Both the position numbers and the translations under genes were made by a program. The notes below the pieces were generated by a model that saw only the letters and a program-made list of their open reading frames with translations, was not told the DNA's origin and searched no databases. Below are positions 1 to 8,532 of a stretch of 64,000 nt of DNA, piece after piece. Source of the stretch: a virus; the IMG/VR virus record IMGVR_UViG_3300013233_000109, positions 1 to 64,000 of that record. One strand, 5' to 3'. The number at the start of each line of letters is the position of its first letter. The first letter of the stretch is position 1.

Positions 1-167
1 CACAACGTGGCGCATTCCGTGCTAATGAAATGGTTGTAGTAGGTACTACTTATGATCGCTTACTAGCATTTTTGAAGAGTGTACTGCCTGCAGCTGAAAC
101 TACAGAAGACGCAGATGGCACAGACGAAGCATCAGATGAAGTAGCAGACGACACAGCTGGAGAATAA
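1..167 (+). CDS. 3' end of an unidentified protein with an acidic C-terminal tail (partial)
   Basis: The reading frame is open from the window edge (first full codon at position 3) to TAA at 165-167, giving about the last 54 residues. The visible part has a conserved-looking stretch (RGAFRANEMVVVG, then YDRLLAFL) followed by a tail very rich in Asp, Glu, Thr and Ala. Acidic tails occur on phage single-stranded DNA-binding proteins such as gp32, but no diagnostic gp32 motif is visible, so the function stays open. The next gene starts one base after the stop, so the two are probably co-transcribed. Confidence 0.7.
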   Translation, partial: QRGAFRANEMVVVGTTYDRLLAFLKSVLPAAETTEDADGTDEASDEVADDTAGE

Positions 168-168
168 C

Positions 169-840
169 ATGGCGGCATTTGTTAAGCACATTGGAAAAAT
201 TCAAGACCGCAAGGTTGCGATTATTTATAGAAAGGTACCGGACGAAGACCATATGTGTCTAGTAGCGTACCCGGATACTTTGCCTAAAGCATTTCATGAT
301 GCTATTATGCAAGTAATCGAAAGCGCGCCGGGGCAACAAGCAACAGATTTATCAGATGCGTTGTTTCGCAATCTATTACCGGATGGTCGACCTATTTTGC
401 AAACAATGCATAATGAAGGTATGATCAAGAAAGTTAAAACTAACGAAGTAGTTGTTACCCCTAACGCTACTAGTCACGTTAGATTAGATGAGCTAAATTC
501 TATTATGGATTCTATGGAAGCAGGTGATGAAGCTAATAAGAAACTAGCTGATTTAGATGCGAATGCTGGCATGGAGAAGAATGTTGCTAATCAGATGTAT
601 AATTCTAGTGCTGATCTATCAGATGAAGGTATTGCTGCTGAACGTCTAGCACAATCTAATAAACTTGTAGCTGAGGCAGAAGCAATGATTGCTGAAAGTA
701 AACGCTTGCAAGCTGAAGCGTACGATCTTGACGCATCGCTAAAACCAAAGAAGGCTACTAAGAAGAAAACTGCCAAGAAGAAGGCTACTAAGAAGAAGGC
801 TACTGCTAAAAGTGCTAAAAGTGCTAAAGCTGCTGATTAA
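169..840 (+). CDS. Conserved T4-like phage protein with a lysine-rich tail
   Basis: 223 aa. I recognise the N-terminal domain (about residues 1-95, starting MAAFVKHIGKI, with a later LLPDGRPILQTMHNEG motif) as a type widespread in marine T4-like phages; its function is not known to me. Residues 100-190 are rich in Ala, Glu and Lys and probably helical or coiled coil. Residues about 193-223 are a low-complexity histone-H1-like tail built from repeated KKATKKK/AKSAK units, which suggests nucleic-acid or other polyanion contact (inference). The start lies one base after the previous stop, and the stop TAA shares a base with the next ATG (TAATG). Confidence 0.85.
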   Translation: MAAFVKHIGKIQDRKVAIIYRKVPDEDHMCLVAYPDTLPKAFHDAIMQVIESAPGQQATDLSDALFRNLLPDGRPILQTMHNEGMIKKVKTNEVVVTPNATSHVRLDELNSIMDSMEAGDEANKKLADLDANAGMEKNVANQMYNSSADLSDEGIAAERLAQSNKLVAEAEAMIAESKRLQAEAYDLDASLKPKKATKKKTAKKKATKKKATAKSAKSAKAAD

Positions 841-1151
841 TGAGCATTATGTTAGATGAAATATATCTAGATCAATGGGAAGAAATCATCGGCGCGGTTG
901 ATAAGACGCATATTCCTATGCGCCTTATTAATCGTATTGCTATTAATACAGACACAGCTACTTCTGAAAATGAAATTAATGTAATGGATTTACGGCGACT
1001 AGGTTATGATGACGATCTTATTAAAGAGATTGTGTCAGAAACAATACTAGAACTAGACACCGCTAATACATTAGATTATTTCTTGGACGTAGATTATATT
1101 GCTAAAACCGCACAAGTTCACACAGATTTGATATTGCGTGAGCTGCATTGA
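840..1151 (+). CDS. Conserved hypothetical phage protein, 103 aa
   Basis: A 103-residue acidic protein with no family I can identify and no membrane segment or signal peptide. Its ATG overlaps the preceding TAA (TAATG) and its TGA overlaps the TTG start of the dihydrofolate reductase gene, so it is embedded in a translationally coupled run. A small acidic protein near replication genes could be a transcription accessory factor such as a gp33-like protein, but nothing in the sequence proves that. Confidence 0.75.
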   Translation: MSIMLDEIYLDQWEEIIGAVDKTHIPMRLINRIAINTDTATSENEINVMDLRRLGYDDDLIKEIVSETILELDTANTLDYFLDVDYIAKTAQVHTDLILRELH

Positions 1152-1612
1152 AGGCTATATTAGCTTGTGACAAACACGGGGGCATTGGACTAAACGGTTC
1201 AATGCCGTGGCCTAAGCAGAAGAAAGATTTGCAACGTTTTAAAGATCTTACACTAAACACACAGATTTTAATGGGAAGAGGGACGTGGGAAGCCACTGGC
1301 ATGCCTAAACCTTTACCTGATAGAACTAATGTAGTGCTTAGCAGACAAGATTTGAACTTACCGGAAAATGTTGAACAGATTAAATCACTGAGTGATTTAA
1401 ATGATTTGGCATTTTCTATTAATTGGGTTATAGGTGGGGCTAAGGTTTTTGAAAGTACATTTGACTTACTTGACGAAATTCACTTAACACACTTATACAA
1501 AGAATATGAATGCGATACTTATATCTCCATCGCTACTATCAAAGAACATTTTGAACTAGCATCGTCTACTATTTGCTTGACGCATGCTTACGAAATTTGG
1601 AAACGAAAATGA
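1148..1612 (+). CDS. folA: Dihydrofolate reductase
   Basis: 154 aa, the usual length of bacterial DHFR. It regenerates tetrahydrofolate with NADPH, which is needed after thymidylate synthase turns methylene-THF into DHF. Visible landmarks are the N-terminal strand and Met20-loop region (GGIGLNGSMPWP, residues 11-22), the catalytic acid Asp27, the GRGTWEA segment near residue 43, and the IGGAKVF dinucleotide-binding motif near residue 95. Translation starts at TTG (1148-1150), overlapping the TGA of the upstream gene. The stop overlaps the ATG of thymidylate synthase (ATGA), so the two enzymes of the thymidylate cycle are coupled. Confidence 0.95.
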   Translation: MKAILACDKHGGIGLNGSMPWPKQKKDLQRFKDLTLNTQILMGRGTWEATGMPKPLPDRTNVVLSRQDLNLPENVEQIKSLSDLNDLAFSINWVIGGAKVFESTFDLLDEIHLTHLYKEYECDTYISIATIKEHFELASSTICLTHAYEIWKRK

Positions 1613-2607
1613 AACAATACTTAAACGATCTCCGTACTATCTTACAACACGGTGAGAAACGCTCTACGCGGTCCGGCGATACTTTATCTATATTTGGATT
1701 ACAGACTCGATATAATCTCAAAGAACGATTTCCTGCTGTTACTACAAAAAAATTAGCATGGAAATCGGTAGTGGCGGAATTGCTGTGGTTCCTTGAAGGT
1801 AGCGGGGATGAGCGTCGGCTAGCGGAGATTTTACACGGTACTAGAGATAATAATAAAAAAACTATATGGACTGCTAACGTTAATGCTGATTATTGGAAGG
1901 GCGAAAATGGCGATGCTGGACGAATATATGGCGTACAATGGCGGAAGTGGCGGAGTACTAAACTATACGGTAAGTCTGAATCAGACGAGCTTATTCTAGG
2001 ACGACACGAATATATCGACCAAATCGCTAATCTCATTGAGGGGATTAAAACTGATCCTACAGGAAGACGGCATATAATTAGTGCGTGGAATCCTAGCGAT
2101 TTGGATAATATGGTGCTACCGCCTTGCCACGTGCTTTCGCAATTTTATGTGATGCCGTATACATTAGATCAGCGTATAACTATTTTTAAAGAATTATATC
2201 CTACTATTGGCACTGATTCTATTCAAAGCGGTTATGGCAATGTTGAGGATTTATTAGATGCGTATAATATACACAAGGGAAAACTAAGCTGCCAGATGTA
2301 TCAAAGATCCGGGGATTTTTTCTTGGGAATCCCGTTTAATTTAGCAAGTTATTCGCTATTAACGCATATGATTGCGCAAGTATGCGATCTCAATGTTGGT
2401 GAATTTATTCATACTATCGGGGATGCGCATATATATTGCAATCATATTACGCAAGTTAACGAGCAGCTAAATAGATCAGTGTACGACGATTTTGCTAGTG
2501 TACAGCTTAATCCAGATATTAAAGATATTAACGATTTTACTATGAATGATATTACATTGCGAAACTATAAGCATCATCCTGCTATTAAGGCAAGTATGGC
2601 GGTCTAG
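1609..2607 (+). CDS. thyA: Thymidylate synthase (ThyA type) with an internal insertion
   Basis: 332 aa from ATG 1609; a start at 1573 is possible but would overlap folA by 40 bases. The enzyme methylates dUMP to dTMP with methylene-THF. Landmarks are the N-terminal folate/phosphate region (FPAVTTKKLAWKSV), TIW, YGVQWR, the catalytic Cys173 in PPCHVLSQFYV, YQRSGDFFLG, and FNLASYSLL, in which the Asn that selects dUMP over dCMP is kept. About 37 extra residues lie between QFYV and GKLSCQ, where E. coli ThyA has only a short turn. This accounts for much of the excess over the roughly 264 aa of bacterial ThyA. The enzyme should feed phage DNA synthesis together with folA. Confidence 0.95.
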   Translation: MKQYLNDLRTILQHGEKRSTRSGDTLSIFGLQTRYNLKERFPAVTTKKLAWKSVVAELLWFLEGSGDERRLAEILHGTRDNNKKTIWTANVNADYWKGENGDAGRIYGVQWRKWRSTKLYGKSESDELILGRHEYIDQIANLIEGIKTDPTGRRHIISAWNPSDLDNMVLPPCHVLSQFYVMPYTLDQRITIFKELYPTIGTDSIQSGYGNVEDLLDAYNIHKGKLSCQMYQRSGDFFLGIPFNLASYSLLTHMIAQVCDLNVGEFIHTIGDAHIYCNHITQVNEQLNRSVYDDFASVQLNPDIKDINDFTMNDITLRNYKHHPAIKASMAV

Positions 2608-2657
2608 TAAGTTATTGATTTATATAGGGTTATTGCTAAATGCGAATAATTAACATC

Positions 2658-2698
2658 AACCACTAAGTCTTTGAATTTAAAGGATTTAGTGGTTTTTT
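2658..2698 (+). terminator. Rho-independent terminator after thyA
   Basis: A 15-16 bp hairpin (left arm AACCACTAAGTCTTT at 2658-2672, right arm AAAGGATTTAGTGGTT at 2679-2694, one G-U pair and one bulge) followed by a T run. It lies between the + strand thymidylate genes and the converging - strand operon. The T run favours termination of + strand transcription. The hairpin may also slow - strand transcripts, where the U run is poor. Confidence 0.85.
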
Positions 2699-2752
2699 AT
2701 TTCGCTGTAGAAATGTTTTGTGTGTGTTGACACGTTTAACTGCACGGTACCG

Positions 2753-4342
2753 CTAGTTATACTTATTATCGTAATAATCGTTAAGCCATTTCCACTCGTA
2801 TGTTTTAAACAATTCTTTTTCATCTCCGTTAACTTTTTTGTAGTATTCCATCGCGTCAGTATATCCATTATACGTCCAGTTGTGATGAGTTGTCTTAGAC
2901 CATTTTAATAAGTGATATTCGGCTTCGGTATTACCCTTAGCTGTAGATGTTGCTGCTACTAATTTGATCACTTCGCGGAATGCGGTTCGCCATGCAGCCC
3001 ACGGTTCGTCGGCATAATTTACTGTTCCTGATAACAATGGTACTACTGTATGTTCTTGTGCTAAACTAAAGTCTATACCTTTGCCGGTATGCTGCAGTAC
3101 TAAATTTTTATTGAAACAAATCATACCCATGTGGCCGTATGTGTCATCTGTTATTGGATTATACGCATTAAATATATAATGTTTTGACTGTTGCAATCTA
3201 TCTGGCTGCCATTCCCAGTTGAAGTCATCACTTACTTTTAACTTAGCATAAGCAATAAAGAACCACGGAGTCGTTGCTTTCTTTGCGCATGCTATATAAG
3301 CTGCCAATCGCCCAGTGACATTACTTACTTGATGTACTATATTAGCACTATCTTCTGTGATACTTAATAGATGACGGTAATGATCATCGGCGTTGGATTC
3401 GCCGTTGCTCATAAACACAATGTCCATTGGCTTGTCATTATACGTTTCTCCGTATATCTTGTTAATATACGGATGATCGTATATTTCGCACTTAATACTA
3501 GTTAACGCATCCTTAGGCACAATCACTGTACTGCCACTTTTGCTTAGCGGAGTAACTGCTCTTGTTTCGCGACGCCATAGATTTACTGTTGGTAAATTCT
3601 TGAACTCGTTGCGATCTTCTATTGTGCTAGTGTATATAGCTAGTGGACCTTTGAAATAAATTTCAGGTACCGCTTCGGCATTTGTATCGTACTGATGCAA
3701 TATAACAGGAGGTTTGAATCTAGGTACTACAGTATCTTGAAAACATATTGTATCGTACCATTCTAATAATTCTGCTTGTGCTATCTGCTTATTAAATTCT
3801 GCTACGTTTACGAAAAATGTATCACCGAATTTTTGCTCGTTGCTAGGGAATACGTGAAGCATTTTATCTTGCCATTCGCTTGGATGCCAAGTGAAATCAA
3901 ACTCGCTGTAATCGCATACCGAATTTATTATCCATATATAATCTTCTGTGGATTTTGATACTATACGTTTTAATGTGCCTAGGTAATCATTAACAAATCG
4001 TGTTTTTGACACTGTGTAAGCGTCTGTAAGCCGAGATAACTGGTCATTTAGCTCTTGATTATCGTGATCTATGTATACTATATTATATGGCGTTGTGCGT
4101 GGTACCACTGGATGCGAATAATTCTTATCTGTTGCTTCGTGTTTAGGTACTAGTGTTGTTCTACTATTTTCTTGGTGCTGACTTGGCCATATGTGTACTT
4201 GCTGCGATTCCCATGGTGGTGGTTCCCATAGTAAATCAAATTCGCTGTAGTCGTTGTGATTATCTAATATCCAGCAGAAGCGTGTCCTGGATTGTGACCT
4301 TGCTTCTTCTATGGTGGTTGGGTGGTAAAATATATCAAACAT
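2753..4342 (-). CDS. Glycosyltransferase-derived protein with repeated GT-A-like modules lacking DxD
   Basis: 529 aa. At least two, probably three, related modules are visible. DYSEFD followed by a W-x-P element occurs at residues 31-36 and 144-149. A third module (about 306-500) begins MDIVFMSNGES and continues through a segment matching the 307-aa glycosyltransferase at 16101-17024 (compare MDCIYLSYDEP, the AA-x2-ACAKKA helix and the W-R-x2-FRE motif). At the position of DGD in that enzyme this protein has AYAKLK, so the metal-binding Asp pair is missing. It may be a non-catalytic sugar-binding or scaffold relative (inference). Its ATG overlaps the TAA of the carbamoyltransferase (TAATG). 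Last gene of the long operon. Confidence 0.8.
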   Translation of the reverse strand: MFDIFYHPTTIEEARSQSRTRFCWILDNHNDYSEFDLLWEPPPWESQQVHIWPSQHQENSRTTLVPKHEATDKNYSHPVVPRTTPYNIVYIDHDNQELNDQLSRLTDAYTVSKTRFVNDYLGTLKRIVSKSTEDYIWIINSVCDYSEFDFTWHPSEWQDKMLHVFPSNEQKFGDTFFVNVAEFNKQIAQAELLEWYDTICFQDTVVPRFKPPVILHQYDTNAEAVPEIYFKGPLAIYTSTIEDRNEFKNLPTVNLWRRETRAVTPLSKSGSTVIVPKDALTSIKCEIYDHPYINKIYGETYNDKPMDIVFMSNGESNADDHYRHLLSITEDSANIVHQVSNVTGRLAAYIACAKKATTPWFFIAYAKLKVSDDFNWEWQPDRLQQSKHYIFNAYNPITDDTYGHMGMICFNKNLVLQHTGKGIDFSLAQEHTVVPLLSGTVNYADEPWAAWRTAFREVIKLVAATSTAKGNTEAEYHLLKWSKTTHHNWTYNGYTDAMEYYKKVNGDEKELFKTYEWKWLNDYYDNKYN

Positions 4343-5859
4343 TACGAAATAGCCGTGAATACTTTAACACCGTATTCTTTTTCAAAGCGTTTAGCATCAC
4401 TGCGATCATTTACCATTGGTTCACCTCTTATGTTTAGTGACGTATTTAATAAAATTGGACATCCTGTTTCTTTGTACCATGCTTCTAGTAGCTTCCTAAT
4501 ATCGCTGCCGTCATCTTGTACTGTTTGTACTCTACTAGTAAAATCCTCATGCACTACAGCCGGGAATTGATCCGGCTTGCGACATTTAGCAGTCACTTGC
4601 ATATAATCACTATCGCTAAATCCTCTGGGCATAATAAAATATTCATGCACATGCTCAGCTAAAATCATTGGAGCAAATGGTCGGAACTTTTGCCTGCGTT
4701 TAATCTCGTTTACTTGATCTTTAATCTCATCGCCGCGCGGATCTGCTAACAGCGATCTGTTACCTAGCGCACGTGGTCCGAATTCTGCTTTCCCTGATGC
4801 TACACCTGCGATTTTATGTTCTTTTAGGTGCTCTACTATTTTATCCACTGGCAATTTACTACCAATGTTATACCCGTGAAATGCATTGTTCCAGTTTATT
4901 TTCTTACCATATGCTAGTGCTGCTGCGCCTAAGCTAGAACCTGCATCGCCTGGATTAGGCATTATCCATATATTATTGTAGTACTTTCCGATTAGTCTGT
5001 TAGCACTACAATTCAATGCTACTCCGCCCATGAATACTAAATTGCCACTAATATCATAATGTTTTGATTTCGCGATTACATTACTAATCATTTGTTCGAC
5101 TACATATTGCGCGCCGGCTGCTACATCAAATTCGTTAATATTTTCATCTTGTAGCGATTCTATACCGATGTGTAAATTATCATTGAACGTAGGTGGATCC
5201 ATTGTATCTACTAGATCTCTTAGTATTTTATTAGCGGACCGGTCGACTTTTCCATATGCTGCCATTCCCATTAAAATATATTCTTCATCAAGGGGGCGGA
5301 GTCCTACAGATTTTGTAACCGCACTGTAGAATAATCCTATGCTGTTAGGGTATTTTTGACTCCACATTTTTTTATACTGTGCGAACCCATCTTTATTGTA
5401 ATGTGCCTGCCATATGCTGATTGTATCCATTTCGCCAATGGCATCAATTACTACTACTGTAGCAGCACTATATTTACTAGTCTGGAATCCTGCTGCTGCG
5501 TGTGATTTGTGATGCGTGTAACTTACTACTTTTGAATTATCTAGTAGGCGACGATGATCTACGAAATGTTCTTTTAATGTTGTGCGGAGTGTTAGATGTT
5601 TATCCACTTCTTGCCCAGCACGTAATTGTCTCCACTTTTTTAACCAGTGATTTTCGTAATATGCTATAGTACCTATTTGGCCTAACGAATTAGCATATGA
5701 TATTATTTCGCTACCTACCTCTGGATCGTGCTTCTTTTTTGTAAATCGTTCGCTGTGACTAGCGAATACAATATCCCCTGTGTTAGGATTTATTACTGTA
5801 ATACCGGCATCATGGTAGCCGGCACTGATTCCTAGAATATTTTTTTTAGAAATGGTCAT
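4342..5859 (-). CDS. Carbamoyltransferase, NodU/CmcH/TobZ family
   Basis: 505 aa. Family members transfer a carbamoyl group from carbamoyl phosphate, via carbamoyl-AMP, to a hydroxyl of a sugar or other small molecule. N-terminal Kae1-like domain: GISAGYHDAG (residues 10-19), HHKSHA (116-121, metal-binding His), an acidic VVIDAIGEMD strand (about 136-145) and FMGGVALNCSANR. C-terminal domain: KAEFGPRALGNRS, RRQKFRPFAP, and LLNTSLNIRGEP near the end, all standard for NodU/TobZ. The length and every motif look complete, so it is probably active. Its start overlaps the end of the DUF1289 gene by 14 bases. In this operon the acceptor is probably the product of the glycosyltransferases and radical SAM enzymes (inference). 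Confidence 0.93.
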   Translation of the reverse strand: MTISKKNILGISAGYHDAGITVINPNTGDIVFASHSERFTKKKHDPEVGSEIISYANSLGQIGTIAYYENHWLKKWRQLRAGQEVDKHLTLRTTLKEHFVDHRRLLDNSKVVSYTHHKSHAAAGFQTSKYSAATVVVIDAIGEMDTISIWQAHYNKDGFAQYKKMWSQKYPNSIGLFYSAVTKSVGLRPLDEEYILMGMAAYGKVDRSANKILRDLVDTMDPPTFNDNLHIGIESLQDENINEFDVAAGAQYVVEQMISNVIAKSKHYDISGNLVFMGGVALNCSANRLIGKYYNNIWIMPNPGDAGSSLGAAALAYGKKINWNNAFHGYNIGSKLPVDKIVEHLKEHKIAGVASGKAEFGPRALGNRSLLADPRGDEIKDQVNEIKRRQKFRPFAPMILAEHVHEYFIMPRGFSDSDYMQVTAKCRKPDQFPAVVHEDFTSRVQTVQDDGSDIRKLLEAWYKETGCPILLNTSLNIRGEPMVNDRSDAKRFEKEYGVKVFTAIS

Positions 5860-6025
5860 CTCTGTTTTTTAAATCCTTTATTATTGTTTCTCTCTCAGTG
5901 TCGGTTATATTTAACCACTGTGCTACTTCAGTTTTAGTGCGTTTACATCCGACGCAATATCCGGTGCGAATGTCAATGCGGCATAATCCTATACACGGTG
6001 AGGTTTCTAGTGCATGCGGCATCAT
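5846..6025 (-). CDS. DUF1289 small cysteine-rich protein
   Basis: 59 aa, starting at the first of two ATG codons (6023-6025). The sequence contains SPCIGLCRID, then GYCVGCKRT, the four-cysteine CxxxC...CxxC signature of DUF1289, followed by a helical part with the E-x-A-x-W-L motif typical of that family. Function is unknown; the cysteines suggest a metal or Fe-S site (inference). It overlaps the upstream 39-aa gene (stop within the double ATG) and the downstream carbamoyltransferase by 14 bases, so it is coupled to both. It is too short for most gene callers. Confidence 0.88.
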   Translation of the reverse strand: MMPHALETSPCIGLCRIDIRTGYCVGCKRTKTEVAQWLNITDTERETIIKDLKNRDDHF

Positions 6026-6141
6026 CGGTACGTAAATGGATCGCGCTTCTTGAGCTCTTTGAGTTTCTTTCTGTAGCGTAATTCTAGTTTAATTTTTCTA
6101 TAAAGTTTTGCTATTGGATTGTTTTTCCATATGTTTTTCAT
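6022..6141 (-). CDS. Very small basic protein, 39 aa
   Basis: A 39-residue ORF starting MKNIWKNNPIAK and ending KKRDPFTYR, very rich in Lys and Arg with an amphipathic central helix. I recognise similar tiny basic proteins from cyanophage genomes, but no function is known to me. The start ATG (6139-6141) overlaps the TGA of the upstream 367-aa gene (ATGA), and its own TGA lies inside the ATGATG start of the DUF1289 gene. This four-gene chain of overlaps is the main evidence that it is translated. Confidence 0.75.
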   Translation of the reverse strand: MKNIWKNNPIAKLYRKIKLELRYRKKLKELKKRDPFTYR

Positions 6142-7241
6142 TTTGCTAGTGCCTCAATTTGTTGTTCTTTGTAATCACTGTCGCTCCAGTGATATGGATA
6201 TTCTGCGTAATTATCTTTAGTTTTTATACTACTTACATCTAAGTATTTAAACAATTTCTCCCATATTATAGAATAATCAGTAGTGCCAAATGAACGTTCT
6301 AAATCTACTTGGCCTACTTGCGGGTGACCTATTGTTAGCGATTTATCATCTGGATCAAATCCGTTGTTAATTAACCATTTTTTAAAGTTAGCTAATTCAG
6401 TTTTCATGAATTCGTATTCGCCTGGGTTATTGGCCCATTCAATATCAAAGTCACCAGCGGCTTCGGTTTGCGAGCTCAATGTTGTAGTAGTTAATTTGTC
6501 TATATCTTGGCCTTCTTCATCCTGAAATACCTCCCAGTGATGTTTGCCAATTGCTTTGTTTACGCCAACAAACACACCGCCTAGTGGTCTAGCTAAGGTA
6601 TCTACTCCGAATGATTCGTAATCTGATTCTGTTAACTTAAACCGCGGTGCTTGTAAATAACACATTAACTGACTTGGACGCATCCATTCAGGCGCATATT
6701 CTTTCTTGCGATAGCTTAACGCCCAGGATTCAAATTCGTGGCATAATAGATTTAATTGCCTAATGTTCCATTTTGTGTTTGCATCTGCGTTATTATAGAA
6801 TACTGACATATTATTGCTTGTTCCTTGCAAATCTTCAAAGTATTTGTGTAACTGATTCATCTTATCGTGTACTAGTTTGCGGCCGGGCAGTCCGTCGCCG
6901 ATAGCACCGTTGTGATCTTGTATACAGTTTTCCATACTAAAATGATCATCTATTGAATATCCCAAGTCTGCGTTGTTTATGGCATCGCATGTGACGTTCA
7001 TTTGTGCTGTTAGCATTTCTCCATTGCGGGCGTACTCTGGAATGCCGAAAAATTGATAGTTTTTTTCTAAGTGTAGCTTATTTTTAATAATATCGTTAAA
7101 CGCATTGTACCATTTTACGCTCAGTGGATCAGTGTATACGTCAATATACACTGGCATTGTTTCGCTAGTGTCTCTATTTTTTAACGTCATTACTATTGTA
7201 TCAGTTAATTCCTTGGTACCATTCATGTGCTTCGCTGTCAT
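6138..7241 (-). CDS. Conserved hypothetical protein next to the radical SAM enzymes
   Basis: Up to 367 aa. I recognise the general type (a central LCHEFESW helix and a later RPSQ-x-MCYLQAPRF element) from T4-like marine phages, but it has no assigned function. No membrane segment or signal peptide is visible. The start is uncertain: ATG 7241 overlaps the previous gene by 41 bases, ATG 7226 by 26, and ATG 7190 leaves a 10-base gap; no Shine-Dalgarno sequence decides between them. It lies between the radical SAM array and the carbamoyltransferase, so it may be an accessory protein or a substrate of the pathway (inference). Confidence 0.8.
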   Translation of the reverse strand: MTAKHMNGTKELTDTIVMTLKNRDTSETMPVYIDVYTDPLSVKWYNAFNDIIKNKLHLEKNYQFFGIPEYARNGEMLTAQMNVTCDAINNADLGYSIDDHFSMENCIQDHNGAIGDGLPGRKLVHDKMNQLHKYFEDLQGTSNNMSVFYNNADANTKWNIRQLNLLCHEFESWALSYRKKEYAPEWMRPSQLMCYLQAPRFKLTESDYESFGVDTLARPLGGVFVGVNKAIGKHHWEVFQDEEGQDIDKLTTTTLSSQTEAAGDFDIEWANNPGEYEFMKTELANFKKWLINNGFDPDDKSLTIGHPQVGQVDLERSFGTTDYSIIWEKLFKYLDVSSIKTKDNYAEYPYHWSDSDYKEQQIEALAK

Positions 7242-8532
7242 TGTCTTTTAATATCTCTGCTAATGTGCTGTCGCCTGGGCGGATTGCTTCTATTTTTTCT
7301 ATACGTGTCTTGCCTTTTATTGCACCTGCTTTATATGTATCGCTAAATTCTTCCTCGAACACAGGGCGGCTCCACAAATTATTCATCATATCTATTATTG
7401 ACTGCTGCTTGCTAGAATATCCTTTGGCATTGGCATAATCTAAGAACTCTTTAATTATACGATGTAATATGCTTTTGGGCAATGATAATGGTGACATTAA
7501 TATATCTGGGCCAAATGCGAACGTTATCTTGCTTAATATTGTAGTGTTTAATTCCTTGGATAGATTAAACATATTTTTTAACTCGAATAATCCTGGCAAT
7601 GTTAACGTAAAATCTAATCGCATTTTACGAGGGTGGCCATTACTTAATTCTTGCCCTTGTTTGTAATATGCTAGGAACTGATTGTAATCTAGTCCTGTTC
7701 TAATGTACTCTCCTATTTTGCCCGTGCCGTCGATGCTAGCACATATCTGCCAATCTCGTATATTTGGTAATATGTCTGTGAATAAATTAGTGCCTTTGTA
7801 TTCTATTCTTGATAAATTAGTATTATAACGTGCGTATACTTTGTGTCCGTCATTTAATTCTACAATGCGATTCATATACTTCCAGTGCTGCTCGAACATC
7901 AAGGGCTCGCCGCCTACCCAGTATATTTCCTCAATGCGATGTTCCTCTACGGCGTTGCTGAATTCTTGTTCGATCTGATTGTCTTGAAACGTTGATATTT
8001 TTTTGCGAACGTCGGGCTTCATCCAGTTATTTTTTGGATTATCGTAATTAATCATGCCGTGCTTGCGTTGCTCACTTTCCCAGGAGCTACTTAGCATATC
8101 CCCGCATTGGCGGCATTTGAAGTTGCATAGATTACTAAAGCGATAATCCCAGCTCACTGTTTTTAGTGTTGTGTATCCGTGTTCGTTCGTGTTATCCCAT
8201 ATACTATCGTATTTGTGATTAAATAGTCTATCAAAATATGTCCGGTAAACGTCAGTGTTAAGTAGTTTGTCATTGCATACTTCGCACTCTGACAATGTCT
8301 CACCTGCCATCATGCGCTTGCGTACTGATTTCATGTGCTCGCTGTTCCAGTGTTCCTCTAGCGATTGCGGATTGTATTGCCCGGTGCCTGTTGCGGTGTC
8401 TATGTACTGCTCGAATGATTGCGCTGGCTCACGTGACGCGCAACACATTCTGCGCTCTGTTTGTGGTGAGAGATAGGTGTGTGTCCACGGTGCTAGACAT
8501 AATGTTGATGGCTTATCTAGGGGCTTTTTCAT
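7201..8532 (-). CDS. Radical SAM protein A with N-terminal cysteine cluster
   Basis: 443 aa. The radical SAM CX3CX2C motif (Cys136, 140, 143; CNFKCRQC) should bind the [4Fe-4S] cluster that cleaves S-adenosylmethionine, and GGEP at 207-210 binds the SAM amino group. Before it lies an extra set of cysteines: Cys12 in CLAPW, the CC pair at 30-31 and CxxC at 83-86, in the style of SPASM/twitch auxiliary Fe-S domains but at the N-terminus. Related enzymes modify peptides or sugars; the substrate here is unknown. It belongs to the PW/CC subgroup with B and C. The gene overlaps its neighbour B by 20 bases. Confidence 0.92.
   Translation of the reverse strand: MKKPLDKPSTLCLAPWTHTYLSPQTERRMCCASREPAQSFEQYIDTATGTGQYNPQSLEEHWNSEHMKSVRKRMMAGETLSECEVCNDKLLNTDVYRTYFDRLFNHKYDSIWDNTNEHGYTTLKTVSWDYRFSNLCNFKCRQCGDMLSSSWESEQRKHGMINYDNPKNNWMKPDVRKKISTFQDNQIEQEFSNAVEEHRIEEIYWVGGEPLMFEQHWKYMNRIVELNDGHKVYARYNTNLSRIEYKGTNLFTDILPNIRDWQICASIDGTGKIGEYIRTGLDYNQFLAYYKQGQELSNGHPRKMRLDFTLTLPGLFELKNMFNLSKELNTTILSKITFAFGPDILMSPLSLPKSILHRIIKEFLDYANAKGYSSKQQSIIDMMNNLWSRPVFEEEFSDTYKAGAIKGKTRIEKIEAIRPGDSTLAEILKDNDSEAHEWYQGIN

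Noticed and set aside
1609-2607. dUMP/dCMP hydroxymethylase instead of thymidylate synthase
   Set aside because: The Asn in FNLASYSLL and the PPCH motif fit thymidylate synthase, and DHFR lies next to it; no other base-hypermodification gene was recognised.
2727-2763. TTGACA box near the end of the 529-aa gene
   Set aside because: The nearest -10-like sequence TATACT is about 25 bases away, too far for a sigma70 promoter, and no + strand gene follows.
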